Positions 7,235-15,079 of a stretch of DNA of 39,603 nt are shown here, piece after piece. This DNA is from Phycisphaerae bacterium (GTDB lineage: Bacteria; Planctomycetota; Phycisphaerae; SM23-33). The stretch spans positions 1 through 39,603 of the forward strand of contig JAIORC010000106.1 in NCBI GenBank assembly GCA_021108335.1, in the 5' to 3' direction. The notes below the pieces were generated by a model. It was not told the origin of the DNA. It saw only the letters and a list, made by a program, of their open reading frames with translations, and searched no databases. Numbering within the stretch: position 1 is the stretch's first letter; the number at the start of each line of letters is the position of its first letter. A program made the translations under genes and the position numbers.

Positions 7235-8650
7235 TTACCTCATATAGTCCAGCAGTGTCATCGATATTACTTTGGACGTCGCCAGCAGCGACATGTTGTA
7301 CAGTGTTTCGGTTCTCGCCAGGTCTGTGGCTACGTCTACGATGTCGGCTTGTTCTATTGCGTCGGCTTTTGCGCCGGCGTGATATTTGAGATTGTCCAAG
7401 GTCGATCTCAGGCTGTCCAGCCCGCCCAGTCTGCCGCCGATTATCGTAGACCGCTGGACGAATCCGGTGCGGATCGCGTCAAGCGAGTCGAGCGAGCGTG
7501 TCATGGCCTCGCTCTGTGCGGCATCGTCGAGGTTGTTGGTGTTGAGCATCAGGTCGCGGACGTAGATGAGGGTATTGAACAGGTCATACGTTCCGGGAAT
7601 CCGCACCGCCTCCAGGCCTTCGTGGCGAATGTTCTGGGCGTCCACGTAGAGTATGCCACCGTCGGAAGTGTTGACGATGAGGTTGCCGTCGGCATATGCC
7701 GCTGCGTCGAGGGTGGTGGCGGTATGGCCGTCGATGGAAATTTCGCCCTCGCCGGTCATCACGTAAACGCCGTTGACCAGCCCGCCGGTAGTATCGACAT
7801 GGACGACCGTGCCGTCTTCACTGGTCAATACAAGATTGGTTTCCGTGCCGTTGAAGGTCTCCACAGGCCCGGAACCCAACTGGATGGTGTTGCCGCCGGC
7901 GATGGTCAGGGCGTAGTTGCCGAGTATGGTATCCTGGTCGGCGTCGGTGCCGGCGGCTACGTTGCTGGCGGGGGGATAGGTCGTGCCGGTGCGGTTTACC
8001 GTCATCCACAGGTCGCCGCGGGCGCTGGCTGTGCCCGAACCCACCGCCGCCCCGGTATCGCCGTAAAACGCCGGCGCTTCCCGCACATTATTGCGAAAAA
8101 TGCGGTCGCCGACCAATTGGCCGGAATAGTTGACGCCTGGGCCTACCGGGATGGGCCTTTCCTCGTAGCTGCCTTGGTAGTCCACCGATACGATCCGATT
8201 ATTTTCCCACTGGATGTTGTAAGCCGGGCTGGTGCTGTTCGCCCCGGCGAAGATGTACCGCCCGAGTACCTTGTGATTGGCCATCGAGGTAGCCTGCTCC
8301 AGCAGTTCGTTGACTTCCTCGGCGATGGATGCGCGGTTGTCGGCTGCGTATGTACCGGAGGCGGACTGGTTTAACAGCACGTTCACCCGATTCGCGATAT
8401 CGGAGAGCGTGTCCATGGCGTTGGCGCCTTCCTGCAGGCTGAGCTCGACTTCACCGATATTGTCGAAGTAGTTTTCGTAGTCCGAGATTGTCCCCCGCAA
8501 GCTCAGAATCTGATAGGCGTCGGCGGGGCTGTCTGATGCGCGGATTACCCGCGAGCCGGTGGAAATCTGCTCCTGGAGCATGGTCATCCGATTCACGTGG
8601 GTTCGAATGCCGTACATTGCGTTGTTGTAAATAGCGCCCCAGCTTCCCAT
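7235..8650 (-). CDS. flgL: Flagellar hook-filament junction protein FlgL
   Basis: 471 residues from the ATG at 8650 (AAGAAGG 8 nt upstream). The ORF-track start at 8716 lies in a palindromic repeat and is rejected. The N-terminal flagellin-like helical region (IRTHVNRMTMLQEQISTGSRVIRASDSPADAYQ) and C-terminal helix (ARTETLYNMSLLATSKVISMTLLDYM) are those of FlgL, which joins FlgK to the filament. The middle part (about 130-370) is a longer beta-rich insert than in the enteric protein (317 residues). It is the last gene of the minus-strand operon, after flgK. FlgL and FlgK are exported through the flagellar channel, and in other bacteria their export chaperone is FlgN, whose gene lies upstream here. 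Confidence 0.92.
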   Translation of the reverse strand: MGSWGAIYNNAMYGIRTHVNRMTMLQEQISTGSRVIRASDSPADAYQILSLRGTISDYENYFDNIGEVELSLQEGANAMDTLSDIANRVNVLLNQSASGTYAADNRASIAEEVNELLEQATSMANHKVLGRYIFAGANSTSPAYNIQWENNRIVSVDYQGSYEERPIPVGPGVNYSGQLVGDRIFRNNVREAPAFYGDTGAAVGSGTASARGDLWMTVNRTGTTYPPASNVAAGTDADQDTILGNYALTIAGGNTIQLGSGPVETFNGTETNLVLTSEDGTVVHVDTTGGLVNGVYVMTGEGEISIDGHTATTLDAAAYADGNLIVNTSDGGILYVDAQNIRHEGLEAVRIPGTYDLFNTLIYVRDLMLNTNNLDDAAQSEAMTRSLDSLDAIRTGFVQRSTIIGGRLGGLDSLRSTLDNLKYHAGAKADAIEQADIVDVATDLARTETLYNMSLLATSKVISMTLLDYMR

Positions 8651-8656
8651 GATACT

Positions 8657-8775
8657 ACCTTCTTTCTTACAAAAGAAAACCTGCAAAGGGTGCCATGCTT
8701 CTGCTTGCAGAAGCATGCTGCGGAAATCGCGTGGGCGGGAGCACCCACCCTACAAATAACCTTCTTTCTTACAAA
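8657..8775. repeat. Palindromic repeat inserted between flgK and flgL, with 17-bp flanking duplication
   Basis: ACCTTCTTTCTTACAAA occurs at 8657-8673 and again at 8759-8775. Between them lies a repeat module, GGGTGCCATGCTTCTGC / GCAGAAGCATG (also near 13244-13272), followed by GGGCGGGAGCACCCACCC. On the minus strand the duplicated 17-mer carries the flgL ribosome site (AAGAAGG). Confidence 0.85.
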
Positions 8776-8779
8776 CGTC

Positions 8780-10795
8780 CTACAACAGTTGCATCAGCGA
8801 TTCGAGGGCCTGATCCTGTACGCTGATGAATTTACTCATGGATTGAAACATTCGTTCGTAGATTATCATTTGTGCAGCCTCTTCGTTCGGGTCCACGCCG
8901 GAGACTTCGTCGCGCTGGTTGGCGAGCTGTTGCATAACCGCGTCGGACGCCTTGAGCCGTGAGTCTCGCACCATCGCCTGCTGGCCGATGTCGGAAACCC
9001 AGTCGTAGTGGTAATTCGCGATGGTCGTATTGCCCAGGTTCGCCAGCGAAGTCTGGCCGATTTCCGCCATCCGCTGAATGTTGAAACTGTCGAACCCGTC
9101 AGGCCCGACCGACGTGGCGATCAGGTGCGGGTCCTCGTAGAACTCCTCGCGAAGTTCGATATCCGTCGCGCCCGTGCCGGTGAAGAACGTATTCATGCCC
9201 GCAGCCACCAGAAAGCCGGACGAATCGCTGCTGTTCCGCCCGGTTATGTGGAACACCTCCCCGTCGTTCAGCACGCCGGTGGAGAATGTCAGAACCATGC
9301 CGTTTTCGATTTCCAACTGATCGCCGACGGCGTATCCCTGTCCGACGTTGAGAGTTTTGATTACTTCGCCGGCGGCGTTTCGCACCTCGATGGACAGGCC
9401 GTCGGTAATGCCGATCTCGCCGTCCGCCGGTGCGGCGGGGTTGGTTATGGTGAAGGTGTACTGCTGGTTGTCAGCCGAGAAAAGTCCGCTGATTCCCACC
9501 GTCGGGGCGTCCACCCCGCCGCCGGTGCCGGCCAGCACGAGCGGGTCGGTGGCGTCGGTGGTGTAATCCGGCACGAAGTCCACCTTGTAGTCGTTGTTCA
9601 TCTGGATTCGCAAAGCCATGTTCGCCACGGACGCCACGATAGTATTGGCTGGGACGCCGCCGACGCCGTTGATGGCGTTGATCTTGCCGATAATCATGTT
9701 CAGCGTGTCGGTATGGAGGATGTTGATTTCATGCACCGACGCCTCGCCGTTGGCATCGGTCAGGCGTATGCCCAGCGTTCCGTCGGTTACGGTCGGCCAA
9801 TCCCATTCGCCGACGGTTGAGCTGGTGTCGACGGCTATCCCCGACATCTCGGTGAACGAGCCGGCCCGGCCGATTCCCTGGGCGTGATGGCTGTTGATCT
9901 GCAACATAAGCTCCTTGGCCATCGTGTCCAGGCGGTTTTGCAGGTCGGGAATAATGTCATTGTGCAGCGTAATCAGCCCGCCGACCTCGCCGCCGTTGGC
10001 AGTGGTGTCGAAGTAGCTCAGGCCCTTGGCTCCGACGCCGATCAGGTCGCTGCTGGTCAGGCCGATTTCCAATTCCATGAACTGCTGCCCGACGACCAGC
10101 GGGTTTCCCCACGCCTGGACGTTGGTTTGCGAGGTGGCGCCGCTGACGTTTGAGATGTATATGTCAGCCATCTGGGCGATTTCCACGATGGCCTGGTCTC
10201 GCTGGTCTTTCAGCAGGTTGGCGGAGTTGCCCCGCCGCATGGACAGGTCGATTTCATAATTCAACTGCGCGATGTTTTCGCTGCGGACGTTGATCTCGCC
10301 GACAATCTGCTCGGCATGTTGGCGTATCTGGGTTTTCATCTGCGCCAGGAACTCCGATGCGCTTCGCAGTTCCCTGGTCATCGAGTCAGCCGTCCAGACG
10401 GTGCTCTGGGCGTAGGCCAGGCTGTTGGGGTCGGCGGTCAATTGGGTAAGCGCGCCGAAAAAGTCGTCGAGGGTCTGGGCAATCTGGTTGCCTTCCACCT
10501 TGCCGAGTACCGCCTCGATACTGGTCAGGGCGGACAGTTCCTGTTCGAGCTGCCCGTGAATCGGTTGTTGGCGGAGATGCTCTCGCTCCAGCAGCAGGTT
10601 GTATGACCGCTGCACGCCGACAATCTCCACTCCACCGACGGAAACTCGCGTGTTGGCACTTCCCAACTCCAGCGGCGCGAGCTTCAGTTGCTGGCGGTGA
10701 TAGCCTTCCGTGGTGGAATTCGCCAGGTTCGTACCTATCAATTCGAGAGCGCGCTGGGCGGCTCTTAATCCGGTAAGGCCTATCGAAAAATTCAT
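8780..10795 (-). CDS. flgK: Flagellar hook-associated protein FlgK
   Basis: 671 residues from the ATG at 10795, with GGAG 8 nt upstream and only 2 nt after the flgN stop. The ORF-track extension to 11074 overlaps flgN and is rejected. The N-terminus (IGLTGLRAAQRALELIGTNLANSTTEGY) is the conserved rod/hook-family helix with the NLAN.TT.GY signature, and the C-terminus (EEAAQMIIYERMFQSMSKFISVQDQALESLMQ) is the FlgK terminal helix. FlgK is the first hook-filament junction protein and is exported after the hook is complete. The long central region (about 380-600) is beta-rich and variable. It is larger than the enteric FlgK (547 residues), as is common when the exposed domains differ. Confidence 0.95.
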   Translation of the reverse strand: MNFSIGLTGLRAAQRALELIGTNLANSTTEGYHRQQLKLAPLELGSANTRVSVGGVEIVGVQRSYNLLLEREHLRQQPIHGQLEQELSALTSIEAVLGKVEGNQIAQTLDDFFGALTQLTADPNSLAYAQSTVWTADSMTRELRSASEFLAQMKTQIRQHAEQIVGEINVRSENIAQLNYEIDLSMRRGNSANLLKDQRDQAIVEIAQMADIYISNVSGATSQTNVQAWGNPLVVGQQFMELEIGLTSSDLIGVGAKGLSYFDTTANGGEVGGLITLHNDIIPDLQNRLDTMAKELMLQINSHHAQGIGRAGSFTEMSGIAVDTSSTVGEWDWPTVTDGTLGIRLTDANGEASVHEINILHTDTLNMIIGKINAINGVGGVPANTIVASVANMALRIQMNNDYKVDFVPDYTTDATDPLVLAGTGGGVDAPTVGISGLFSADNQQYTFTITNPAAPADGEIGITDGLSIEVRNAAGEVIKTLNVGQGYAVGDQLEIENGMVLTFSTGVLNDGEVFHITGRNSSDSSGFLVAAGMNTFFTGTGATDIELREEFYEDPHLIATSVGPDGFDSFNIQRMAEIGQTSLANLGNTTIANYHYDWVSDIGQQAMVRDSRLKASDAVMQQLANQRDEVSGVDPNEEAAQMIIYERMFQSMSKFISVQDQALESLMQLL

Positions 10796-10797
10796 GG

Positions 10798-11316
10798 TTA
10801 TATCTCCGTGTCCACCAGGCCGGTACTGTCTCGCCACGGGCTTGCCCCGCCGACGCCGTAGGTCGTAACCGTTTCGTTGTTGGGCAGCAGACCTTCCAGA
10901 AGCATACGATTGATTCTGGCACTTTCGCTGAGAAGCAGGGCGGTATCGAGATGTTTTCGCTTGAGCTTCTCGGCCAGCAGGATAATCTGTTGGCGTTTGT
11001 ATTCCACTTCGGTGGCCAACGGCTGGTCCAGATTGTCGCTCAGCATCGAGAGTTTCAGCTCTTTCGGGTCGCATTCCAGCGATTTCGCGAGGATAATCCG
11101 CAGGGCTTCGAGTTGGGTATCCAGCTCGGCCTGATCTTGCTGCGAGTTGGCCATTTCTTCCAGCAGGGTTTCCAGGGCGGGGTTGTCGCGATGCAGGATT
11201 GCGTCGTACAGGCTGTCGAATTGCCGGCAGCGGATGTGCAGCAGGCCGATTTCCTCGTCCAGCAGGGACAATAACTCCCCAGCCATTTCGTGCAGTTGCG
11301 AATTGTTCTCTTTCAT
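10798..11316 (-). CDS. flgN: FlgN-like export chaperone
   Basis: 172 residues, mostly helical and heptad-like (LHEMAGELLSLLDEEIGLL, ETLLEEMANSQQDQAELD), with a Leu/Ile-rich C-terminal half. FlgN proteins are cytosolic helical chaperones for FlgK and FlgL. Size, predicted helicity and position immediately before flgK all support the call, although sequence conservation in this family is low. The start has AAGG about 9 nt upstream. The stop TAA is 2 nt from the flgK ATG, so translation is probably coupled. The end of this gene (GAGATATAA) also supplies the flgK ribosome site. Confidence 0.75.
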   Translation of the reverse strand: MKENNSQLHEMAGELLSLLDEEIGLLHIRCRQFDSLYDAILHRDNPALETLLEEMANSQQDQAELDTQLEALRIILAKSLECDPKELKLSMLSDNLDQPLATEVEYKRQQIILLAEKLKRKHLDTALLLSESARINRMLLEGLLPNNETVTTYGVGGASPWRDSTGLVDTEI

Positions 11317-11326
11317 TGTAATAGCC

Positions 11327-11485
11327 TTACTTTTCGTAAAATTCGGTTTTGGGCGGACGATATCCGCTCCATGTCTGTTGTCGCCATCGCGGGTTGGCAG
11401 CCATTTGTTTCTTCCGTTTCATCCGCCTGCGTTGCGGTGTATTCCCATCATTCCGTCCCTGGCGATGTTTTCCGTTATTCGCCAT
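11327..11485 (-). CDS. Small, very basic protein (52 aa) in the flgM position
   Basis: Too short for the ORF track. The ATG at 11485 has GGAG at 7 nt spacing and the TAA ends 10 nt before the flgN ATG. The product begins MANNGKHRQGRN, has a dense basic block (RRRMKRKKQ), then NPRWRQQTW and ends PPKTEFYEK. About a third of residues are Arg or Lys; there is no membrane segment and no signal peptide. In many flagellar operons the gene directly before flgN is flgM, the anti-sigma28 factor. This protein shows no FlgM-like helices and has the wrong charge. Close spacing and a good ribosome site suggest it is translated. I do not recognise a family, and RNA or DNA binding is only a guess from its charge. 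Confidence 0.6.
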   Translation of the reverse strand: MANNGKHRQGRNDGNTPQRRRMKRKKQMAANPRWRQQTWSGYRPPKTEFYEK

Positions 11486-11505
11486 TTTCTTACTCCGTCC
11501 TGTTC

Positions 11506-11650
11506 TTGTGCCACCAATCTATTTCAAGATATCTGTAGGTTATGCAACTTGTTGCATAACCTACGCGCTGCTCTTGCGGCGAGCGGTTCAGCCAGCCGCC
11601 ATGCACAGGTTACAAACCTGTGCCACCAATCTATTTCAAAATGTCCGTAG
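11506..11650. repeat. Duplicated flgJ end flanking a palindromic repeat
   Basis: GTGCCACCAATCTATTTCAA followed by a TGTAG/CCGTAG end occurs at 11506-11538 and 11618-11650 (33 bp, few mismatches, 112 bp apart). The second copy includes the real 3' end of flgJ (TDILK stop); the first is an extra copy that still reads TDILK stop. Between them lie a perfect 30-bp palindrome (11535-11564, GTAGGTTATGCAAC-TT-GTTGCATAACCTAC) and the common GCACAGGTTACAAACCTGTGCCACC repeat (about 11603-11627). Confidence 0.85.
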
Positions 11651-12008
11651 TTGCGTTTGTTGCATCCGGGTCGATGTTTGCCATTTGGCAGAAATCTCTG
11701 TACAGGTCCTTCGCCAGTCCGATTCCGCCGTTATCAGCCATTTCCTGTGAGAGGAACTGCCAGAAGAGGCCTTGTACCTGCTTGGTGGTTGCGTCGGACA
11801 GGAAGCCCGAGTCCGGCACGGTTTTCTGCATTTCGTTCATGAGGATATTTATCAGTACGCTTTCGAAGTTCTGGGCGGCCTTCTTCAGTTGCTCCGGTTC
11901 GGACGGCTGGCCGTTGAGCTTGGCCCTTTGCTCCATCAGGAGTCTCAGCGGGTTAAGCCCGCCGGTCGGGCCGGTCGAAATCGAAATGCCTGTAATCGGT
12001 TCGCTCAT
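11631..12008 (-). CDS. flgJ: Rod-binding protein FlgJ, N-terminal domain only
   Basis: 125 residues, matching the N-terminal rod-binding/rod-capping half of FlgJ: AAQNFESVLINILMNEMQKTVP, then TKQVQGLFWQFLSQEMADNGGIGLAKDLY. The muramidase (glycosidase) half of the enteric protein is absent, as in many other bacteria. A separate peptidoglycan hydrolase would then be needed to open the wall, and none is in this window. The ATG at 12008 lies 8 nt after the flgI stop, with AGG upstream. It acts in the periplasm during rod assembly. The final codons are duplicated downstream (see repeat at 11506-11650). Confidence 0.88.
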   Translation of the reverse strand: MSEPITGISISTGPTGGLNPLRLLMEQRAKLNGQPSEPEQLKKAAQNFESVLINILMNEMQKTVPDSGFLSDATTKQVQGLFWQFLSQEMADNGGIGLAKDLYRDFCQMANIDPDATNATTDILK

Positions 12009-12016
12009 GTCAATAC

Positions 12017-13108
12017 CTATTGAATTACCAGGTCGGCCTGGAGTGCGCCGGCCTTCTTGAGGGCTACGAAAATGGCAATCATGTCCCGTGGGGTCAGGCC
12101 CATGGCGTTGAGCGCCTCAGCCAATTGCGTAACCGTCAGCGTTTTGGGCACAATGTGCATGTTGACCTTCTTTTCGACGACTTTCAGGCTGGTGCGGTTA
12201 TATCTTTCGGTTGTTCCGCCGTCTCCGAAGTTGCCCGTCGGCTGGGATATATATTCCTTTTCCTCGGTGGTGATGGTGAGGTTCCCGTGGGTAATGCCCG
12301 TGGTCGAGATGGAGACGTTCTGCCCGACGATTATCGTGCCGGTTCGTTCGTTGATTACCACGCGGGCCGGCTGATCTACCTTGACGGACAGCAGCCCGAT
12401 TTTCTCGATGAAGGCGTTGACCTTCTTTTTCGTAACGGTTTTCGGCACTTTGATTCTGATGGTGCCCGCGTCGGCGGCGTGGGCGATGCCTTTGGCGATG
12501 GTGTTGGCCTGCTTTGCGATTCGCTCGGCTGTGCTGTGGTCGGGATTTTTCAGCAGCAGGGTGATTTCCCCTTTTTCCACGACGTTGGCCAGCTCCTCCC
12601 GCTCGACGGTCGCCCCGTTTGGAATAGACCCAGCCGTCAGATGTCCCGACGTAACCGACGCGTCCGCGCCGGAAGCGCCGAAGCCGCCCAGTACCACCGA
12701 GCCTTGGCCGACGGCGTAGGTTCGCCCGTCGGCGGCTATCAGGGATGTCATCAGCAGCGTTCCGCCCTGGAGGCTGCTCGACGAGCCTATCGTCGCGACG
12801 TTGATGTCGATTTTCTGTCCGACACGGTCGAAAGGCCCAAGCTCGGCGGTTACGAACACGCTGGCGACGTTGGCGGCGTCGATGTCGGCGGCGTTGAAGG
12901 TGATATTCATCCGCCGCAGCACGCTGGCGACCGCCCGCTTGGTAACGTTGGAGTTGTCGCCCGTGCCGTTAAGGCCGATTACCAGCCCATAGCCGTACAG
13001 CGGATTGCCCCGCTCGCCCTTGACCGTTACGATGTCCTTAACCCGCTCGGCCCGGGCAAGACCCGCGATAACCAGCACCAGTACAAACAATATCATTCCA
13101 CGTCGCAT
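12017..13108 (-). CDS. flgI: Flagellar P-ring protein FlgI
   Basis: 363 residues, the usual FlgI length. The start was reset to 13108, where GGGGAG lies 5 nt upstream of ATG and a signal peptide follows (MILFVLVLVIAGLARAE). The ORF track reads 88 extra codons through palindromic repeats. FlgI signatures include RVKDIVTVKGERGNPLYGYGLV, GLNGTGD, VASVFVTAELGPF and RVVINERTGTIIVG. It forms the periplasmic ring around the rod at the peptidoglycan layer after Sec-dependent export. It is separated from flgH by about 280 bp of repeats and followed at once by flgJ. Confidence 0.96.
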   Translation of the reverse strand: MRRGMILFVLVLVIAGLARAERVKDIVTVKGERGNPLYGYGLVIGLNGTGDNSNVTKRAVASVLRRMNITFNAADIDAANVASVFVTAELGPFDRVGQKIDINVATIGSSSSLQGGTLLMTSLIAADGRTYAVGQGSVVLGGFGASGADASVTSGHLTAGSIPNGATVEREELANVVEKGEITLLLKNPDHSTAERIAKQANTIAKGIAHAADAGTIRIKVPKTVTKKKVNAFIEKIGLLSVKVDQPARVVINERTGTIIVGQNVSISTTGITHGNLTITTEEKEYISQPTGNFGDGGTTERYNRTSLKVVEKKVNMHIVPKTLTVTQLAEALNAMGLTPRDMIAIFVALKKAGALQADLVIQ

Positions 13109-13134
13109 AATTACTCCCCAAATAGTTTGTTGTC

Positions 13135-13367
13135 GGTGGCACAGGTTTGTAACCTGTGCAAATTCCCACGATGTCGGGTGCCGTGCTTCCCCGGAAAAAC
13201 ACATGGCTTGCAAGCAAGCCATGCCACCCAAACCATCAATGTTGGGTGCCATGCTTCTGCTTGCAGAAGCATGTAATTGCATTTTTCCAAGGGGCCACCC
13301 AACTTCCATCTTAGCGCGGTGGCCTTCCCAGGCCACCGCGGCACAGGTTGCAAACCTGTGCCACCCA
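13135..13367. repeat. Composite palindromic repeat between flgH and flgI
   Basis: Read 5'-3' on the plus strand it is GGTGGCACAGGTTTGTAACC, the CCCACGATGTCGGGTG block, an inverted copy of the TGGCTTGCAAGCAAGCCA hairpin, the GGGTGCCATGCTTCTGC/GCAGAAGCATG hairpin, the GCGCGGTGGCC-GGCCACCGC module and GGCACAGGTTGCAAACCTGTG. Five module types found singly elsewhere are strung together here between two flagellar genes of one operon. Confidence 0.88.
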
Positions 13368-13388
13368 ACCATTTATTCAATTGTCATG

Positions 13389-14051
13389 TTAAAACGGATT
13401 AATCAGGTTCCATATCCGCATCATCCAGCCGTTGTTGAGATAGTGGTTCTCCCGCCCGCGGTCGGTAAATACCAGGTGGAAATTGGCTACCCGCGTGCTG
13501 GAGACTATATTGGTCGCGTCGATATCGCTGGGGCGTACGATTCCGCTGGCCTGGATCGTCAGCTTGTTGCCGCTGAACTCCCGCACGCGTTTGCCCAGCA
13601 CCAGCAAATTGCCGTTGGGCATGACGTCTTCGACGACGACGGTGATTTTGTCGGTGTATTTGTAGGTGTTTTTGTGGTCGGCCTTGCCGGTTAAATTGCT
13701 GGCGTTGGTGGAGCTGTAATCCCAGGTCGGCAGCGTAAAGACTTCTCCGAATCCCCAGTTGCCTTTCTTGCCGAGGCCGGGAAACAAGTCGCCGAAAGTG
13801 AAGCTGCCACTGCCGCTGCCGCTGTCGCCGGCGGTTTTGCTGTTGGTGTTGCCCTTTTTGGTGTCCACCGTGCCGTCTTCGGAAATCTGGATAGTCAGTA
13901 CGTCGCCGATGCCGGACGCCTTGTCGTCCCGGTAGATGTTGGTGTGGGCGGTGCGCTTCCATGTCTTAGCCACGATAGAACCGCCCGGCGACGCCTGGGC
14001 CACCAGCAGCACAACCGACGCCGCGATAATCCATAAATTCACGTATTTCAT
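13389..14051 (-). CDS. flgH: Flagellar L-ring protein FlgH
   Basis: 220 residues from the ATG at 14051 (GAGAGG 8 nt upstream); the longer ORF-track start overlaps flgA and is rejected. FlgH features include DVLTIQISEDGTVDTKKG, ITVVVEDVMPNGNLLVLGKR, FSGNKLTIQASGIVRPSDIDATNIVSS and the ending GWMMRIWNLINPF. It forms the ring in the outer membrane. The N-terminal signal (NLWIIAASVVLLVAQASPGG) has no Cys, so the lipoprotein anchor found in well-studied FlgH proteins is missing, and there is no Cys elsewhere in the protein. The central part contains a Gly/Ser run (GDSGSGSGSFTFG). It lies between flgA and flgI in the operon. Confidence 0.93.
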   Translation of the reverse strand: MKYVNLWIIAASVVLLVAQASPGGSIVAKTWKRTAHTNIYRDDKASGIGDVLTIQISEDGTVDTKKGNTNSKTAGDSGSGSGSFTFGDLFPGLGKKGNWGFGEVFTLPTWDYSSTNASNLTGKADHKNTYKYTDKITVVVEDVMPNGNLLVLGKRVREFSGNKLTIQASGIVRPSDIDATNIVSSTRVANFHLVFTDRGRENHYLNNGWMMRIWNLINPF

Positions 14052-14065
14052 GATGTGTACCTCTC

Positions 14066-15061
14066 TCAGCGCGTCAGTGGGATGACTTCGCCCGACTTGT
14101 CCACTTTGGCGATGATGATTTTTTTGGAGTCGATGTTCCGCACGCGGATTTTGTCTCCGATTTTTCCGTTCTGCAGTGCTACGCCTCGCGTCGTGATCTT
14201 CCAGCCCTTGCCTCGAATTGCGATGAGGACGGCTTCGTTGCGCTTGACGCGTATTACGGGCTTGGCCGCCTTCAGCATATTTGGCGAGATGACCGCGCCC
14301 TTCGCGATGGCTTTGCGGGTAAGGCCCCCGAAGGGCGACCGCCACTTGCCGGTGGGCCTGCGCTCCACGATGGTGGATTCGATTTTCACGTTTTGCGGGG
14401 TGATTGCACTGCCGGCTGAGATGTCCCGCATGGCGACAACCCGCTGGGACTGGTACGTCAGCTTGAAATGCACCATGCGGCTGGCGATGGTCTTTTTGCC
14501 CGCCACCGCCGAGATAATCACCCGCAAATGTCCCGCCGGCGATTTTTCGTCTATCGCCATCAGCAGTTTGCAGTTGTTCGACTTCGCCAGGTACAGGGGT
14601 GTGGGCTTCTTCGACACCCGCCAGAATACGCCCTTGCTGGCGATGCGTTTCTGGAGATATTCCGTCGCCGCGTTGGCAAGGTCGTCGCTGGAGTAGTCGT
14701 TGGTGTTACGGCTGAGCCGGATTTCCGCTGCACCGGTCAGCAGCACCTTCGGAGGCCTAAAGCCCTCGCTCGCCAGGCGAGCCTGGATGGTCTTGCGGGT
14801 AAGCACGAGCACTTCGCCGGGGAATGGCGCCCGGCCCATCGGCAGGGCGGAGACTTTCGCCGCGAGTTTCCCGTTTCGCCCGGAGATGTGCGCGATGTCG
14901 TCCATCGTCAGGCCGGCCGAGGTGATGGTTTTGGTCCGCGGCAGATAGATGCGGACAGCCGTCTGGTTTTCGACGTCTTCTGAAGATCCGAAAATCTCCG
15001 CCGCCAGCATCGTCAGCGGTATAAGAATAACCAGGAGGATTCGTAATTGTCGTGTAGTCAT
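14066..15061 (-). CDS. flgA: Flagellar P-ring assembly chaperone FlgA
   Basis: 331 residues with an N-terminal signal or anchor (LRILLVILIPLTMLAAEIFG), longer than the roughly 220 of the enteric protein because of an extra N-terminal region. The C-terminal half is the SAF/FlgA part: VVAMRDISAGSAITPQNVKIES, LTRKAIAKGAVISPNMLKA and RGVALQNGKIGDKIRVRN. FlgA is periplasmic and helps FlgI polymerise around the rod. AAGGAG with a 7-nt spacer supports the ATG at 15061. The stop is 14 nt from the flgH start, so ring assembly genes flgA, flgH and flgI are contiguous. Confidence 0.92.
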   Translation of the reverse strand: MTTRQLRILLVILIPLTMLAAEIFGSSEDVENQTAVRIYLPRTKTITSAGLTMDDIAHISGRNGKLAAKVSALPMGRAPFPGEVLVLTRKTIQARLASEGFRPPKVLLTGAAEIRLSRNTNDYSSDDLANAATEYLQKRIASKGVFWRVSKKPTPLYLAKSNNCKLLMAIDEKSPAGHLRVIISAVAGKKTIASRMVHFKLTYQSQRVVAMRDISAGSAITPQNVKIESTIVERRPTGKWRSPFGGLTRKAIAKGAVISPNMLKAAKPVIRVKRNEAVLIAIRGKGWKITTRGVALQNGKIGDKIRVRNIDSKKIIIAKVDKSGEVIPLTR

Positions 15062-15079
15062 GGTGTTATCTCCTTAGCT

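Noticed and set aside
13111-13380. Small ORFs with WHRF(A/V)TC or LQTCAT segments here and at other repeats
   Set aside because: They are translations of palindromic repeats and recur at every repeat site in several frames.
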